Assembly (NCBI GenBank): GCA_015039365.1
Contig: WION01000009.1
Span: forward strand, 806,001-870,000
Source of the DNA: Amanita rubescens
Taxonomy: Eukaryota > Basidiomycota > Agaricomycetes > Agaricales > Amanitaceae
Direction of reading: 5' to 3'
DNA length: 64,000 bases
A program made the position numbers and the translations under genes. How positions within the stretch are numbered: position 1 is the first letter of the stretch; each line of letters begins with the position of its first letter. The notes under the pieces are model-generated. The model did no database searches and was not told where the DNA came from. It worked only from the letters and a program-made list of their open reading frames with translations. This document shows, in pieces, positions 53,489-64,000 of this stretch.

Positions 53489-56096
53489 CTACAGGTCACG
53501 GCGAGGCTTTCGTCCAATAGCAGACATAAACGATTCGAAAGTGATTTGCTTTTCTAGGCGTTTCAGCCTGGCTTCACTCCAAGCAGCAGCGTCCCGCATT
53601 TCCAGTTCGAATTCCAACTCAAGGTCGTTGGTGTTATAAGCTTTAAAAAACAACCGTCGCAGCGGCTTAATCCACGTCAGAAAAAGGTCGTTGAAATCCT
53701 CCAAGACACAGGGCGAAATCCCTTCTGGATAGTCAAGAAACTCCGACTTGGCTCTAGCAGCCCTGGCGAGGTCTGAGTTATTCCAATCTTCGAATTTGGG
53801 CTGGGTAGGTAAGCATTGCTTCTTCTGAAGGTCGAAGTGAACAGCTGCCCATATGAGGATATAGAAAAACGATTCGAGGTCGTGACAATATCTGTGAGGT
53901 GTATTTCCTCGTAATAAGCTGATTGACATGAAGGGTATCGTGCCGGTGCGGTGTTGCGCATTGGAAGGGATAACCGCGTTCAGTTCATCAATGAGCGAGG
54001 CGAGGTCCCAATCTAACAGAACCCCGATGTGGCCAGTACGTTTCTTGTCACACATGAGATTGTTGATGCTAAGATCACGATGAAGCACACGCCCTCGCCG
54101 ATATGCAGTATAGTGACCTGAAGTGTCTCTTGATCAATAAAGTAATGTAGGAAATTCGTGCACAAAGAACGTACATTCGACACAATCAACGAACACGTTT
54201 TGAAATTCCTCGACACTGTCAACCATCCATAAAGCCTTGTACCGAGACATCACAAGCGCGTGGAAGCATCGCTCCAAATCTTGGATAACTTTGATACCTA
54301 GGGAGTGACTCGGCAGACGGACTTGTTCCGCAGTCATGTCGGCGGAACACAGCACATTCGGTAAGTGTTGAGCCATATCAGGGATGGCTTCGCGAAGCTG
54401 ATGTATCACGTCCGCTTCTCTCTTTCTCCGGTTGTCCGGCCATATCAGCTTGAGAACAAGGTCCGCGTTTTCGTCGTCCTCGTTTCCGCCGATCTCTTCT
54501 ACAGGAAAAACATTCGTCCCGCGTCCAAGTAAGCCTCTATTTGCGAAGAGCCTGTCGCCTGTTATGCTGAAACTTTTGATCGTTTGATCGCCCAATACAA
54601 GGGTGACTTGATCGCCTTTGGACTGTTTTGCGCTTATTGCCGTTTCGAACAGCTGGTTAATATCTGATGGGCACGATTCGGATGCAGGAATGATGAACGG
54701 GTCAAACCCGGCCTGGCGCGGGGTGCATTCACAAAGCGCATATAACACCATTGCCAACAAGTGTGGTTCATCCTCAAAGTTGAAGGGTATGGTGTGAGCC
54801 ACGGTAGCACGATCGTAATACCACAAAGAAATGTTGAAGCGATCGACAAAAACACCGGTGACATAATGACGACTAGCAGCGGCCATGCATTCTAAGGCAT
54901 AGCGAGCCAACTGCATGTGGTCTCGGTTAAGGGAAGATTTCTTGTTTTGACGCTTGCGTGGGAGGGAGACAAGGGTGTCGTCAGCTTTCCGCTTCATAGA
55001 GCTGGATAATTGTGGCTCGATTGGCTCAGGTTTAGATTTACGATTGAGGTTGACTCTGGCGGACGACGTAGAAGAAGCCCTGGAACGAGGAGGCTTCGAA
55101 GAACTCCTCTTCTTCGATGTCGTGGATTTTTCGCCAACTCGTGCCTTGGCTTGACGCGATGAAGGTGTTTCTGATCGAGACCGGAATTCAACATGGATGC
55201 CACCCTCAACGGCGTTGCTCAGCTCGGCTCTCGCTGCCTGACTGCCCGGTGGCATCGACGAGGATGCGCACGATAGGCTAGCGGTAACTCCAGACCTTCC
55301 TGGCTGATCGCGACTGGTGGCACCACCGCGAGTGTCGCGTAGTACACTTTCATCGAAAAGCAGGCGTCGAGAGTGGCTAACGGGCGCGCTTTCCGCGTGA
55401 AAGAGGCTCGTTCTGGAAGACGCCTGAATTGGCCCTTCGGGAAGGACCCGTCCATGAGATTTTCGTGCGCTTTTATCGCGAGTCTTGAATTCGAACGGTG
55501 CAATCACATTGCTCCATGTGATCTCCGTGGGTTCAAAAGAGACGACGATGTCCGGCTTGCGCAAATTGTGTCCATTGTTTATGGGCCATCCACCACGGGA
55601 CGTTTGGAAGCGATCAAACGAGTCCAGCACGGGAAGTCCAATCTTTTCAAGCTCTTCAATAAGATGCTTTGAGATATCCAAGAAGGGCCGATAAGCCTTT
55701 GGCTCATGGTCGAAAGCCGCCTTATACGCCTGAACGAGATCTGTTGGCAAAGACGATTTCAGAGTTTCCGCCGCCTTGAGAATCTTGTCCAGAGCTTGTT
55801 CACTCAAACCCCAGACGTGACTGAGGAAGGCATAAATGTTCAACTTCTCGTCGGCGATTCTTTCCGATACATCCCTTTGGAGCTCGGCTCTCATGTCATC
55901 GATGGTATACCCGGCATCAGATACGCCGCGTCTGTGAGGTGTCGAATTCATGGAACAACTACCTAATCTCATTCCGTAAGTATGAGCGGGAATCGGGGAA
56001 TCTAAGCGACTCACTGCAATAGTCACTATAATAGTCGCTGTTATATGAACAGGAGGAGCAGGAGTGAAAATCGGATCCTGAAGTCTCGGAGGACAT
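53489..56096 (-). CDS. FunK1 fungal-type protein kinase, copy 3
   Basis: Exons 56096-56015, 55962-54175 and 54117-53489 (introns 52 and 57 nt) give 832 residues in phase, with the same landmarks as the other copies: KPDIV...PFEFK, basic linker, GLLGRGT, VLKLIW, HRDLSINN, LLDWDLAS. It shares the second-intron length (57 nt), the truncated nitronate monooxygenase and the 3' flank with copy 2, so these two are sisters, now in opposite orientation 26.5 kb apart. One small in-frame deletion (ARKSHGR where the others have ARGRKSHGR) marks this copy. Confidence 0.88.
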
Positions 56097-56439
56097 TGTT
56101 TCAAAGTTGCGGGGGTTTACTTATACTATTTATCAAGTGGTTTACTGTGGCTTCGCAAGGACAAAGGGCGAGGTCGCGCACTTTCCTAAAGGGGCAAAAA
56201 TAACAGGAAAAGTCAGATTGGGAGGCGGCAGGATTTGAAGGATTTGAAGGAAGCAAAGATGATGGTGGCACAGCGGAGTTGTAGAGCGTGCAGTGGATTT
56301 ATAATAAAGGGACGTGGCAGGCAAGATCTGGCAAGATGTGTAATTGAGGCGCGGCCGTTTGCAAAGCGACTGATCAACCACGTGGCCTGAATGGCTCATT
56401 GAAACCGAGCAGAGCGTGAACAACTTACGGTAAAGCAAA

Positions 56440-56760
56440 TCTGACAATTTGTTCATGTATTTTGAGTTTCTTGTTCCAGGGCCGTAGAATGGCGCATGGT
56501 CAAAACCGAGATGTGGCCGTGCTTCTCGCTGAATGCTATTCTCATTTGAACTTGATATCCTACAAGAATAATAAAGAAGCCAAAGCCATTAGTCCTTTGC
56601 GCGCTGCCGCCGACTTGAGGGAGGGCAAGATCTACGCCAACCGGCCCGTTCTTAAAGTTACCGTGACGTATATGCGTCGTGACTCGTCCCAAGAACATTG
56701 ATCGAATGCTTACCTGTTCACGTAGCATCTTTGGTGAATATCCTAACTGCATAGCTCCAA
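56440..56760 (-). pseudogene. truncated nitronate monooxygenase plus exon-like fragment, FunK1 copy 3 segment
   Basis: Starts inside exon 2 (LGYSPKMLREQ, followed by donor GTAAGC), has exon 3 (GVDLALPQVGGSA) and then the same fusion GACTAATGGCTTTGGCTTC into the EKHGHIS fragment as copy 2. Exon 1 and its promoter are missing here, so the left edge of this copy is shorter. Confidence 0.85.
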
Positions 56761-57690
56761 GACCATCAGTGCGTCACACTCGTCAAGCTTCAAGCCTCGG
56801 TTATAACATTGGCCACTGCCAAACCTTCGCAAACAAGAATGTGATTGTGAACAATGGCGTAAAGTATAGCCACCGGGATTGACTAAGCGGCCTCCGTCAT
56901 CTGCACCACCAAACCAATTTCTACAATATTGCCTCGAGAAAGATGGTCTGTTTATCTCATACGTTTATCATTATATTATTGGACTCGGTTCTAGAGTGAA
57001 GGTTATGTCAAAGGCTATGCGATCGATTTGGAGAAGATCAAAATCTTCCTCAATATCACGGATGACGCGGACCCTCGAATCGACTACGCCGTGGTTCAAA
57101 TCCTGGACTTTGTTGACAAAAGTAAACATTGGACGTGCAGGGCTCGGCCAATTAGACCGCCTGCCAAATACTTAGTCATTGTCATCTCTTTTGGTCATGG
57201 CTCCTTCGACGATGACTTGGAGGAGTTGAAAAAACGAGAGTTTACGCCTCCAACGTATCTGGAAGTGTTAGCGGCGTCTCTTCTGTCCGGTCCGGATGTT
57301 TTTGAGTTTGTGGACTGGTGATAAAGCCGCCATAATGGAGCCATGCGACGACGGGTTGGGCGTGGACAAGCGAAAAGTGAGCCTGAGGGTAGCTATGGTT
57401 TAACATTCGGCGCCTGGTGCGTCAAATGGTGCCAGTAAGATGACATAATACAATCCTACTATCAGAAGAATGTCGTTAATCAATAATCGCCACATTCCTC
57501 ATTACCTCGTTAGGACGAGCAATCGTTCCAACAGTCTCTTAATAAACATACTTTTTTCTTCCATGGGTCTTGAACGAAGTCTGTACAATGAGGCCAAGGT
57601 ACAATTTTTCTCTGTAGATAGGACAGGGGGATCGATGATCTGCACAACAGATCCGCACATGGACACCCAGAACACGCAGCTAGGAGTTAT
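56761..57690 (+). other. region with one possible hypothetical exon
   Basis: A 97-codon stretch at 57028-57321 (KIKIFLNITDDADPRIDYAV ... GPDVFEFVDW) has protein-like composition and continues upstream in frame for some codons, but I cannot identify it or find partner exons. The rest shows no gene. Confidence 0.3.
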
Positions 57691-57692
57691 GT

Positions 57693-58060
57693 CTAGCCGC
57701 CATTGAAATTCGTGAACAATGGGGTAATGTAGCTGGGGTCAGATGTTAGCATTCCACAAATATGGCGGTCTGTCGGCTGAGCGATTGTAGCTTCATTCGT
57801 AACCCTGAAGTACGTCTTGAACTGTTCCTCGGCTACGCCCTGATCCACGTCTACATCTTTGATTTTCACAGCAACTAAAAAACGATCTCCATCGGGTTCA
57901 ATATTTGCTTTGACCACAAAGAACTCGGGAATCCGGACTTCTCGTCCCTCAACTTGCGAAGCCTTGGCCAAAGCCTGTAAGAGTCAGGCGATACCTGGTC
58001 TTGTGGTGGAATGTCACATTGCACGACCATTTGGGGTATGATCATGAACTATCGCTCTTG
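57693..58060 (-). pseudogene. partial copy of the uncharacterised gene at 52.3 kb
   Basis: Reads FMIIPQMVV-like sequence, then after TTACAG the second-exon block AKASQVEGREVRIPEFFVV, KIKDVDVDQGVAEEQFKTY and RHICGMLTSDP, after which it departs from the parent. The 5' half of exon 1 is missing and the intron is collapsed to about 20 nt. Confidence 0.75.
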
Positions 58061-58204
58061 GGAGGAAAACGACGGGAGCACTAGGCGGTGATGTATATGG
58101 ACGACTCGCATCCAGCTAGGTTTTTACCTTCGGCGCGCCGCGCGAGATATGCGCCGGTAACTGAAAGTGGTCAGCAAAGCGGCCAAAATGGGCCCACCCT
58201 CGGT

Positions 58205-58320
58205 AAGCTGTAGACGCAACGACTCCTCTACAATTTTTGACGAACAATCAGTTTATCAATTCCTCCGTACCACTGTTGCCGAAGTTAATTAGGTCTTGCC
58301 GTAGATTTGTCACATCATTA
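58205..58320 (+). pseudogene. 3'-end fragment of the uncharacterised gene, opposite strand
   Basis: About 115 bp match the last exon and early 3' UTR of the gene at 52.3 kb (ATCAGTTTATCAATTCC, GTTGCCGAAG, TAGATTTGT). The fragment is on the strand opposite to the neighbouring partial copy, so the duplicate was broken and inverted. Confidence 0.7.
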
Positions 58321-59222
58321 TGTCTGCGATCAGATGACCTCAGTTCTTGCTGTCAATCTTTTGTTTCAATCATCAGCCTTAAAGGATTCACTGAATAAGG
58401 AAGCACGTATATTGCGCTATTCCCAATACGGCGTACCTGCTGACGTATCAGGTGGAGTCCCAGCCCGTTTTTCATCAGGCAATGATGGCATTGATCTGAA
58501 TTTGTGGTCTAATGAGCATATTGCGTCACTACACATACCTGGCAGAGCGTCACTCTAGGCCACAGAGAGGTAGTATTATCGATCGTCATTCTATCATTCA
58601 AGTTGCCTGTCTGTTCCATTCATCGATGGAATGGATAGAGCTCGGTGGAGTCTAAAGCCTTGGGTTACGCGAATCCCTGGAGTAACTAACGATATACCCT
58701 TCCAGGAAACACGACGCACACGTTCATTATTCTACCTGTCAAGAAATGTTGTACATCATAACGAGACTTTCGCATCATCAAGGCATGTGTCCGACTTTCG
58801 GCAGTGCTCCAACGCTATAACGTCAGAAATGGCTAGCATTGGGTTAGCAAATCGGTAAGGTAGCTACCACAGTATCGCCAAAAACCACCGAAAAATCGCT
58901 TGAAAACGTCTGCGGTCCTTGCTGTCAATGTCTTAATTTCTTGCTTTTTTTGCTAATTCCTGAAATTAGGATTTGGACTCTTCGAACACGAACCGATTAG
59001 AAGCTGTCCCTTGATATATTTCATAAAACATTACCTATACGCGGGTGCCGATGACAATTTCTGGATGACAGTAGCCTCCGCAGGAAACGTATAAATATAA
59101 GAGGTTGGCACCGGAATCGCCATCCACATCTGCGGATCCCAACGAGTTAGTGAAACAATAGAGGTAAGACCAAAGTTCACTAGCTTACGACTTAACGACA
59201 ATCAAACCGTTAGAGTCTGGAT
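58321..59222. other. intergenic
   Basis: No gene supported up to a TATAAATATAAG promoter-like element near 59091, which probably serves the small ORF that follows. Confidence 0.45.
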
Positions 59223-59579
59223 ATGTCACAGGCAGCCACAGGTGTAATCTACGGCCGGGGTAGCTCACTCTCTGGCAACTTCAACGTTCATGCCCAACCG
59301 GTGCAACTTTCGGGCTCGTTCGGCCCACCCACCATACCATTCACAGCTCAAGTGGTTTTGCAATATGAGGAGCCCGGCGATTTGTATGGACCGTACATAA
59401 TCTCCCAGGGCAGCCAAATTGGCCCAAACACCATCACTCTCATTCTTATCAGCCCCGACCGTAGCAGAACGTTGCGAATATCCGGCCAGCTCAGTTCGGC
59501 CGCCCCCGTAACCCAATTGTCTGGACAGGTCCTTTTTGTTGGATATGGATTTGATTCGAGTGAACATGGAGAATCATAG
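59223..59579 (+). CDS. small uncharacterised beta-rich protein
   Basis: 118 residues, MSQAATGVIYGRGSSLSGNF at the start. It has no cysteine, no signal peptide and alternating short hydrophobic stretches (FTAQVVLQYEEPGD, TITLILISPD, LRISGQLSS, QVLFVGYGF) that suggest a beta sandwich. A TATAAATATAAG lies about 130 bp upstream. No family recognised. Confidence 0.55.
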   Translation: MSQAATGVIYGRGSSLSGNFNVHAQPVQLSGSFGPPTIPFTAQVVLQYEEPGDLYGPYIISQGSQIGPNTITLILISPDRSRTLRISGQLSSAAPVTQLSGQVLFVGYGFDSSEHGES

Positions 59580-60375
59580 GGGTTGTAATGCAAGGGGACG
59601 TTGCGCGTGTATTGCAGCAGTGAATATATGCATGTTGTCGAATGTGTAATAGTGAATCGAGGCTTGTGTTGGTTTGATCTCTAGATGTGTCGTCCAACCT
59701 TCTCCCAAACGATCTGAATTACGACGATATTGAGTAGACAGTAACCTTGAACGCGTGCAACGTTCCAACGTGCTCTGGGCTTCGGAAACCGCCTGTCGTT
59801 CCGCATTCCGATCGCTCTACTAGCCAACCGTAACATCACCACATCTTCACGGATATTGCTCGCCAATTATTTCCTTCGACGCCTGTATCGTCTCAAACAC
59901 ACCTTCCGCTGGGAGCAATCGGCAGTTGAATAGTAATGGGCGCGCGCAGTCCAGAAATTTAGCTGGTTTCCTCCCCCCTGTTGTTTGGTTGCTTCTCAGG
60001 ATGTTCCTCGATGGCCATCTGCAGACCGGGGTTGGAAAGAGCGGGACTTGCAGCTATCGATAGTGAAGCAGTCTGGTTGGCGGAGGTTCGGACGCGTGAT
60101 ACGACAAATTGGACTTTTTGTCCATCTCCTTTAGCTAATCCCGGGGCGAATGAGACTCTGGGGTCGCATATAATCCGCCGTTCCGGCAGCTCATCGCTTA
60201 TTTACAGGGTCGTGTCCCATCCACAATACACGACTCGGTCAGACCCTGTATGCAGCATTGAGACGCAAATGGGCGGCTAGGCGATACGCAAGGTGAGCGG
60301 GAAATGGGTGTGATGGAGAAAGGATGCGTTTATCTTGGCCGAATTCGTACACATGGGGACTAGCGTTTCACTATC
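59580..60375. other. intergenic
   Basis: Short overlapping open frames only; none has a motif. Confidence 0.4.
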
Positions 60376-61206
60376 TTGTTAAATCCCTTGTGCGCTTCAG
60401 AACCTGTTCTAGCCGAAACGGCCGCCGCCGACATCAATACAAGTGGAAAAGAAGAGAGACGGTATCGAACAATCGCCCAATTTTATTTAAACAGGAATTC
60501 GGTTAGATTAAAGCGGTTAAGTCGGCAGGGAAAGGTAAGATGTTTTAAGTCTCGCATATGTAGAGGGCAGTGGTTACTGGTCGAACGGTTGAGCATCTTC
60601 ATGATCCGTAATAATAAGGAGGTAATGCTCGCGGATCTCTTTCTCACACGGCAAGGACAGGGGCCACGGACCACAGTTGCGGGAGCATACGCGGGCATTC
60701 AACCGTCCAGCATGGCCATCACCGTGACCAACCTACACGATTTCCTAGCGGAACATGCGACCCTCAACCTGATGAAGATCAATAGGCTGTCGACACCACA
60801 GACATATCTCTCCTTTTACTCGAGAGGGAAAGTCAAACACGCTGTGGGAGTGGGAGACAATACCCTTGTTCAGGAACTCTGCAGTGCTCTCGAGAACATC
60901 CACGGAGACACCCTTTTGGTAGCGGATCAACTCCTAGCGCAGTTTTCACCTAGGATACAGTTTAGTGCGCTTCGATTGGACAGAGAATCCAAGCGAAAAA
61001 ATTGTAAGTGTTTTTTTAGTTCTTCATTCTCGGCCCAGAAATTCGGGCTGATCTTTGGAACAGAGTCGGAGGTTGTTGGACAAACGCGTCCTTAGCGGAC
61101 TGTCTATGGATATATGGTGGATACCACTTTCGGGCAAAATTAGAAAAAAGCTCCGCGTTGTACAAATGGACGGCGAGGACGAGGTTCTCGTGCAAAATCC
61201 CCATCG
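60376..61206 (+). CDS. possible exons of an unidentified gene
   Basis: An open stretch (about 60600-61000) has protein-like content: DLFLTRQGQGPRTTVAGAYA, MAITVTNLHDFLAEHATLNL, DNTLVQELCSALENIHGDTL. It ends at a GTAAGT donor near 61005. After an acceptor-like TTTTTTTAG another 70 open codons follow (LGPEIRADLWNRVGGCW, YGGYHFRAKLEKSSALYKW). I cannot name the family; it may be a remnant. Confidence 0.35.
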
Positions 61207-61209
61207 ATC

Positions 61210-62330
61210 ATGAAGAAAGTTGATGAGATGTTACCGCCGCGCGGTATCGAGTGTGGGCTCGCCATCAATCTTTGGTGCCGAAAATTCTTGCAAAGGTGAG
61301 TACGCTGTTTTCGTCACCTGCAGCGCTGGCGTTAAAGAAATACATGTAGGCTGCAAACGTATTTGGTTCTATGACGAATGGAATGGCTTTTTCTTACCTG
61401 CCATAATTACTGGATTGTGTTACCAGCCCTTTCCCCAATGATCAGCATTGAAGGCTCATCGGTGTTCTTTCGAGCACCCGTCGGCGCCATCTTGTCCAAG
61501 GCTTCTGTCGAGTCTGCCGAATTCTAAGAAATGGCGAAGGATCCTCCGAATACCCGTAACCACCACCGCGCTGGCCAGGAGAAGGCCGAGTCCAGGCTAA
61601 TGGTTCGTCCATACCTCCTATCGCATGTCATTTTCCTTGTTCATTTACTCTTAGGTCACCTCGTCCTCCCAAAACTCGTGAATCCTTCCAAGTTTGGAAG
61701 CATCTCCACCCCTTCTCGAACAATATACTTGCCTCTCCGCAGTGCGCCAATAATGGGAAACAGCGCCTGTGACTAACCCACTTTGTAGGGTCCAGGTCGA
61801 CCGGCAATGCTTGGCAATGTCGCTTTGATGACACCGTTGACTTGTTCATCGCCAAGATTGTCGAGGTGCTACGCCGTGCTGACGCAGACATATACTTACC
61901 TTGAAGAGGGCATACCAATCTTATCAATTACGATCGTATCGCTCCTCGCTGCGATGGTGCATTCGAAGGCGATGTTGTAGACGTTCTCTTTCTCGATTTA
62001 TGTGATGGCCTATTGAATGAGTGGAGAGCTTAGCGATCCTGAGTGGTAAGCGGTAGCAATCATGCCGAAGTAATTGCTCTCATTGACGATCATGATTTCC
62101 TGCAGATCTCAAGTATATAAGTTGGTACCGGACCATCGTATTGGGATAGTTCATGAAGACCTTGAACCCCGGAATATCGCGCCTGCTCGTGAAGGTGGGT
62201 TCTACCTCATTGATTTTTCGGAGAGTAGGAGGCATGTCTGCAAGGAGAGCAAGGTATGATATATGACAACTTTATTCTCTTGGTCGCTTACATGTGAATT
62301 AGGTCAGCAAACTGGACACTCAACCTACTT
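61210..62330 (+). pseudogene. remnants of a phosphotransferase/kinase-like gene
   Basis: The clearest piece (about 62105-62253) reads SQVYKLVPDHRIGIVHEDLE, PRNIAP and GGFYLIDFSESRRHVCKE: a catalytic loop (HEDLEPRN for HxDxxxxN) and metal-binding D (LIDF) as in a mushroom-specific kinase-like family I recall. A GTATGA donor follows. Upstream pieces (MLPPRGIECGLAINLWC near 61230; VKEIHVGCKRIWFY near 61340) may be earlier exons, but the frame between them is not restorable by simple introns. Confidence 0.45.
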
Positions 62331-62868
62331 CGTAATGTGTTCCTAACTGCAAACATTGCGAAACTGCTTGTGGAAACGACGGCCCCTTCAAGATGATCCT
62401 ATAAATTCGGGGTGAGGGTGTTGAACGGTGACCGGTGACCGGTGTGCGTAATTGGGAAGATGCATAGGCAGATGACGCTGGGGGTTTCACGTGGAGATGA
62501 TGTGGGACCGTTCTATATTTTTTTGCTTCCCTCACCCTGACGATATGTCAATGACTCTTGCAGCTATCGATTATGTAACTCAAACCCAAGACGTTTCCCC
62601 TGTTAAAAACGCCACAAACATGCAATGTGATACCGCAACAGGATTAGATCAAGGTCACACCCGCACGTCATCGATCCGCCACACTGGCGCTTTCGTCACA
62701 CGGTAAATCATGTGGACCAATGCGCCAACGTAACGTCGGTAGCATCCAAATATCGGTTCTCAGGATTGTCAGAGGTAAATACGCAACAATAGAGATTTCA
62801 TTTCTTACTAAAGGGCAGGCGGCGAATCGCCGCTTTATGTCGGGAATCCGCCTCACCATCCTTAAAAC
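62331..62868. other. intergenic
   Basis: No gene supported. Confidence 0.4.
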
Positions 62869-63800
62869 ATGACCTACCTTGATACCACGCTAGGAGCTAC
62901 TTTTGTCGGTAATGTGATCGCGGGTTGGTGAGTCCCAATCACTCTTACCCTATTTGCTCATAACTGATAAATGTATCACCAGCCTGTATGGTATTGCGTC
63001 CATCCAAGCGTATACTTATTTTAGAGGAAAACCTACCGACTCTATTATGTTTCGATCATTGGTTAGTTTTCGAGGAATAATATCGTATGCTTCTAACACA
63101 TTTATAGTTATTTCTTGTATGGTAAACTACCTCCGTGCAAACCGCAAGTGGTATCGCATTAATACCGTCAATCAAAGGCTGGCAGATACCGCCCAATTAA
63201 TTTTCGTCACTCATGCCCTGTATTACTATATGGTCACCAACTACGATAATCCCCTTGCATTATTGTACCCGAATTGGTACGTGTTGGATAGTGATATTAT
63301 TGACAACGTTCTGACTTCGCCGATCAAGGAGCATTCTCGTAAGATTTGTCATTGCTAACCAATATACTACGCCTCAACTATCCGCTCAAAGTTGCAGGTT
63401 CTCGCTACGGTTAGTCTCCATGTTCCATCGCTCAGCGCTCAGCTCTGACTGATGGAGTTATCAGTGCATAAGTGGTTTCATTGTCCGGGGGTAGGTCTCA
63501 ATTTTCAACTACCGTGATATAAATTCCGAGGAATGCTACAGTGTCTTCACCAGGCGCATATGGTTATGTAAGTTTATTGGTCACAATGCTCATGTGCTCT
63601 TTATCACGTTTCGTAGTTACGCGCCGAAATTATCTTCTAGCTGGAGTCATCGTGCGTGGACCTCTTGCGAATCGTTGCCCAGCCTTTCTCACGACGAACA
63701 ATAGGCACTTGCGTCACTTTCCGCATTCAGTGAGTGTCGTGACTAATGTTCCTTGTTCCTGCCTAATGGCGAGTCGCCTAGTTTTTGGCTTTGGTAAGCA
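62869..63800 (+). CDS. seven-helix membrane protein of the DUF6534 type (partial or degenerate)
   Basis: Starts MTYLDTTLGATFVGNVIAG, splices at GTGAGT...CACCAG into CLYGIASIQAYTYFRGKPTD, then across two further short introns (GTTAGT...TTATAG, GTAAAC...CAAAG) into LADTAQLIFVTHALYYYMVT and NYDNPLALLYPNW. A later exon reads VFTRRIWL joined to FTRRNYLLAGVI, then ALASLSAF. These are successive helices of the mushroom-expanded multispanning family often annotated DUF6534. The join after PNWYV is unclear and the 3' end was not found, so it may be broken or continue oddly near the window edge. Confidence 0.6.
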
Positions 63801-64000
63801 CTTGACAGATTGAAACAGCCGCGTTTGCTCATCACGCGTGAAGTATTTACCATCAGCGGGTTCGTATCCTCGTTTGGAATTGATCGTCGCGTCAATCAAC
63901 TAGCTTGACAGCTTTTCCGTCGACTCGTTTGCCAAATTGCCGAAGATCTCCGTAAGTGGACTATTTGCTGTGTTCCTCACGTCTAGACTTAGAATTGGCA

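Noticed and set aside
59265..59567. 100-codon minus-strand frame opposite the small orphan
   Set aside because: The plus-strand frame has the upstream TATA box and the more protein-like composition; only one is likely real.
1..64000. CRISPR arrays, rRNA or tRNA genes
   Set aside because: No regularly spaced direct repeats, rRNA-like sequence or convincing cloverleaf was found; the tRNA-Met-like match at 36533 is a primer-binding site.

Overview
The window looks like nuclear DNA of a mushroom-forming basidiomycete (Agaricomycetes). The evidence is: genes with many 50-60 nt GT-AG introns; fungal-type (FunK1) protein kinases; multicopy F-box/leucine-rich proteins; a seven-helix membrane protein of the DUF6534 type; a fungal hemerythrin-like protein; and Ty1/copia, chromodomain Ty3/gypsy and non-LTR retroelements. 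All identifications come from reading the sequence; no database search was run. Exon boundaries were chosen by splice signals and reading-frame phase, and for most genes the exon sums are exact multiples of three.

Left part (1-27 kb). A FunK1 kinase (copy 1) lies next to a nitronate monooxygenase that is complete apart from one frameshift. Then come a She3-like coiled-coil protein, a small coiled-coil protein, an alpha/beta hydrolase, a HIRIP3-like histone chaperone with a GC-AG intron, and an F-box cluster (one decayed, two intact copies) interrupted by a deletion derivative of a Harbinger-like DNA transposon with 57-58 bp inverted repeats. These are followed by a hemerythrin-like gene with an inverted partial copy behind it, a gutted and an intact HSP20 gene, and FunK1 copy 2 with a truncated nitronate monooxygenase upstream.

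Middle (27.3-46.1 kb). This is a four-level transposon nest. An ORF1-only non-LTR element (13-bp target-site duplication, poly-A tail) was hit by a Ty3/gypsy chromovirus (452-bp LTRs, CCTTG duplication, minus strand). Its gag was then hit by a Ty1/copia element (405-bp LTRs with no difference seen, GCAAG duplication, plus strand), and its integrase by a solo LTR-like insert (GCGGT). Inside the gypsy element the 333-bp protease segment is inverted between ACGA/TCGT. Both LTR elements carry an extra ORF: one after pol in gypsy, one before gag in copia.

Right part (46.2-64 kb). A RING/coiled-coil (TRAIP-like) gene converges on the ribosomal protein uL5 (RPL11) gene. A second small RING gene, a third HSP20 gene, an uncharacterised gene with two scrambled partial copies, FunK1 copy 3 (inverted relative to copy 2), a small beta-rich orphan, remnants of a phosphotransferase-like gene and the start of the seven-helix protein gene follow.

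Themes. Stress and chaperone genes (three HSP20 loci, one with a perfect heat-shock element) and housekeeping genes (uL5, histone chaperone) are interspersed with fast-evolving families (FunK1, F-box) copied as segments. Copies 2 and 3 of the FunK1 segment share a deletion junction that copy 1 lacks and lie in opposite orientation on either side of the transposon nest.
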